Shown here: positions 30,896-32,098 of the stretch, one piece after another
Layout of the letters: every line of letters starts with the position of its first letter
Numbering within the stretch: the stretch's first letter is position 1
NCBI GenBank assembly: GCA_030041385.1
Contig: JASHNY010000242.1
Span: forward strand, 1 to 32,098
Origin: Alphaproteobacteria bacterium
GTDB taxonomy: Bacteria; Pseudomonadota; Alphaproteobacteria; ATCC43930; CGMCC-115725
Direction: 5' to 3'
Length of the DNA stretch: 32,098 nt
Notes under the pieces: generated by a model
Databases searched by the model: none
What the model was told of the DNA's origin: nothing
Seen by the model: only the letters and a program-made list of their open reading frames with translations
Made by a program: the position numbers and the translations under genes

Positions 30896-32098
30896 TTACT
30901 CCGCCGCTTGCGGCCTCAATTGCACCGAATTGGGGCCATAGCGATCGCGGAACGGCTGGGTGTCGATCTCTTCCAACTCGATCTCGCCGGCCAATACCTT
31001 CGCCTTCCAGTCCTCCTGCGCCGGAATGTTGGCATGGAATTCCGGCATCACCTCGCGGGCGAAAAGTTCGAGGCTCTCGCAGATGTGCTCGTGCGTGTTG
31101 TTGCCGGCCTGGTTCAGCAGGATCACCGAGTCGATATGCGAGGTCTCGAACCGGCGCAGTTTGCGGCGCAGCGTCTCGGGCGAACCGATCAGCCCGCCGG
31201 CGAGCGCGCGGGCGAGCCCGTCCGGGTTCTCGCGCTTCCACTTCTCGTATTCGTCCCACAGATTGACCGTGCCCGGATCGGGCCGGCGGCGCCCCGGCTG
31301 CTGGCCGTAAAAGCGCAGCGCAAACTGGAAGAACGGGATGCCGTCGGCGCGGCGCCGCGCCTCCTCGTCGGTCGGCGCGCACATGAAATAGCTGGTGAGC
31401 GCCAGGTTCGGGTTGATCGGATAATCGGCGAGCTTGTCGAGCCGCCTGGTCATCCCGTTGTAATAGGCGTGGACCCAGGCGTGCGCCGCATCGGCCGACA
31501 GGAACTGGAAGGCGAGCGCGCCCATGCCGCGCCGCCCCGCCATCTCGATCGTGTCGAGCGCCGAGCAGGCGACCCATAGCGGCGGGTGCGGCTTCTGCAC
31601 CGGCTTCGGCACGACGTTCCTGAGCGGCAGGTCGAAATACTTGCCGTGATGCTCGCAGCCGCCGTCCTTGAACATCGGGATGATGGCGCGGATCGCCTCC
31701 TCCCAGATCGCCCGCTTTTCGTCGTATTCGACGCCAAACGGCTGCAACTCGGTGATGCTGGCGCTTTCCCCGGTGCCGAATTCGACCCGCCCGTTCGACA
31801 CGAGGTCGAGCGCGGCGATGCGCTCGGCGCAGCGCGCCGGGTGCGTCGTCGTCAGTTGCATGATGCCGTGGCACAGGCGGATGCGCCTCGTCCGCTGGCT
31901 CGCCGCGCCGAGAAACACTTCGGGCGCCGGCGAGTGCGAATATTCCTCGAGGAAATGGTGCTCGACCTCCCAGGCATAGTCGTAGCCGAGCCGGTCGGCC
32001 AACTCGACCTGGTCGAGTGCATTCTGGTAAAGCTGCAATTCGCCGCCCGGCTGCCACGGGCGCGGCAATTGCAATTCGTAGAAGATGCCGAACTTCAT
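30896..32098 (-). CDS. LLM class flavin-dependent oxidoreductase, alkanal monooxygenase-like
   Basis: A 400-residue luciferase-like protein whose ATG occupies the last three bases of the window, so upstream signals cannot be seen and a longer start is not excluded. MKFGIFYELQLPRPW, LADRLGYDYAWEVEHHFLEE, RIRLCHGIMQLTTTHPARCA and LVSNGRVEFGTGESAS are characteristic of the long LLM group related to bacterial luciferase alpha chains. PKPVQKPHPPLWVACSA is the later conserved strand, and GLIGSPETLRRKLRRFE the usual C-terminal region. The enzyme probably uses reduced flavin and oxygen on an unknown substrate. Confidence 0.88.
   Translation of the reverse strand: MKFGIFYELQLPRPWQPGGELQLYQNALDQVELADRLGYDYAWEVEHHFLEEYSHSPAPEVFLGAASQRTRRIRLCHGIMQLTTTHPARCAERIAALDLVSNGRVEFGTGESASITELQPFGVEYDEKRAIWEEAIRAIIPMFKDGGCEHHGKYFDLPLRNVVPKPVQKPHPPLWVACSALDTIEMAGRRGMGALAFQFLSADAAHAWVHAYYNGMTRRLDKLADYPINPNLALTSYFMCAPTDEEARRRADGIPFFQFALRFYGQQPGRRRPDPGTVNLWDEYEKWKRENPDGLARALAGGLIGSPETLRRKLRRFETSHIDSVILLNQAGNNTHEHICESLELFAREVMPEFHANIPAQEDWKAKVLAGEIELEEIDTQPFRDRYGPNSVQLRPQAAE

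Noticed and set aside
1-32098. CRISPR arrays, phage genes, insertion-sequence transposases, toxin-antitoxin or defence systems
   Set aside because: I looked for direct-repeat arrays, integrase/transposase motifs and small paired genes and found none that I could support.

Overview
The window is a GC-rich stretch of a Gram-negative chromosome, most likely from an alphaproteobacterium of the Rhodospirillales/Hyphomicrobiales type. The pointers are very high GC with codons ending mostly in G or C, LPS-type glycosyltransferases, ExbB-ExbD-TonB, an acrylyl-CoA-reductase-like enzyme, LLM flavin monooxygenases, and intergenic palindromes of the kinds common in these bacteria. I cannot name a genus. 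I see no rRNA, tRNA, CRISPR array, transposase or phage gene. Coding density is high and there is no gene-free stretch above 300 bases.

Layout. Positions 1-113 (minus) hold the start of a YgfZ-like folate-binding protein. From a good sigma70-type promoter at 170-198 a tight envelope-glycan operon runs to 5759: GT9, GT2 (WaaE-like), GT4, GT4, and a class II glutamine amidotransferase/asparagine synthetase. Every junction overlaps by 1 or 4 bases. pyrC (5760-6794, minus) meets it tail to tail with no gap. Next come a thiolase (6894-8063), an unusual coiled-coil/GT-A/SAM-methyltransferase protein with an AT-rich middle (8091-9635), an AcuI/YhdH-type reductase (9708-10700), a fusion of a YccU-like CoA-binding domain with an O-acetylhomoserine sulfhydrylase (10831-12633), a small carboxymuconolactone-decarboxylase-family protein, and a beta-hydroxyacid dehydrogenase.

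From 14316 to 16723 lies an energy-transduction operon: an exported four-cysteine protein of unknown function, ExbB/TolQ, ExbD/TolR and TonB. A TauD-family dioxygenase faces it one base away. A metallo-beta-lactamase-fold hydrolase and a GT2 glycosyltransferase form a pair at 17765-19733. A complete peptide-type ABC importer follows (19866-27327), in the order ATPase, ATPase, binding protein 1, binding protein 2, permease, permease. The two binding proteins are recent paralogues.

The right end is on the minus strand. A LysM/YkuD L,D-transpeptidase lies downstream of a mini-lipoprotein that closely resembles Braun's lipoprotein: lipobox, 57-residue alanine-zipper mature chain and C-terminal lysine. 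They look like an enzyme-substrate pair for tethering the outer membrane to peptidoglycan. Two LLM-class flavin oxidoreductases and a small two-helix membrane protein complete the window.

The observations most worth following are the Lpp-like/L,D-transpeptidase pair, the CoA-binding/MetY fusion, the GT-methyltransferase fusion, the unknown periplasmic protein of the TonB operon, and two intergenic palindromes (13134-13227 and 27357-27455) that can each be drawn as a cloverleaf. No single locus is clearly a wholly new system.
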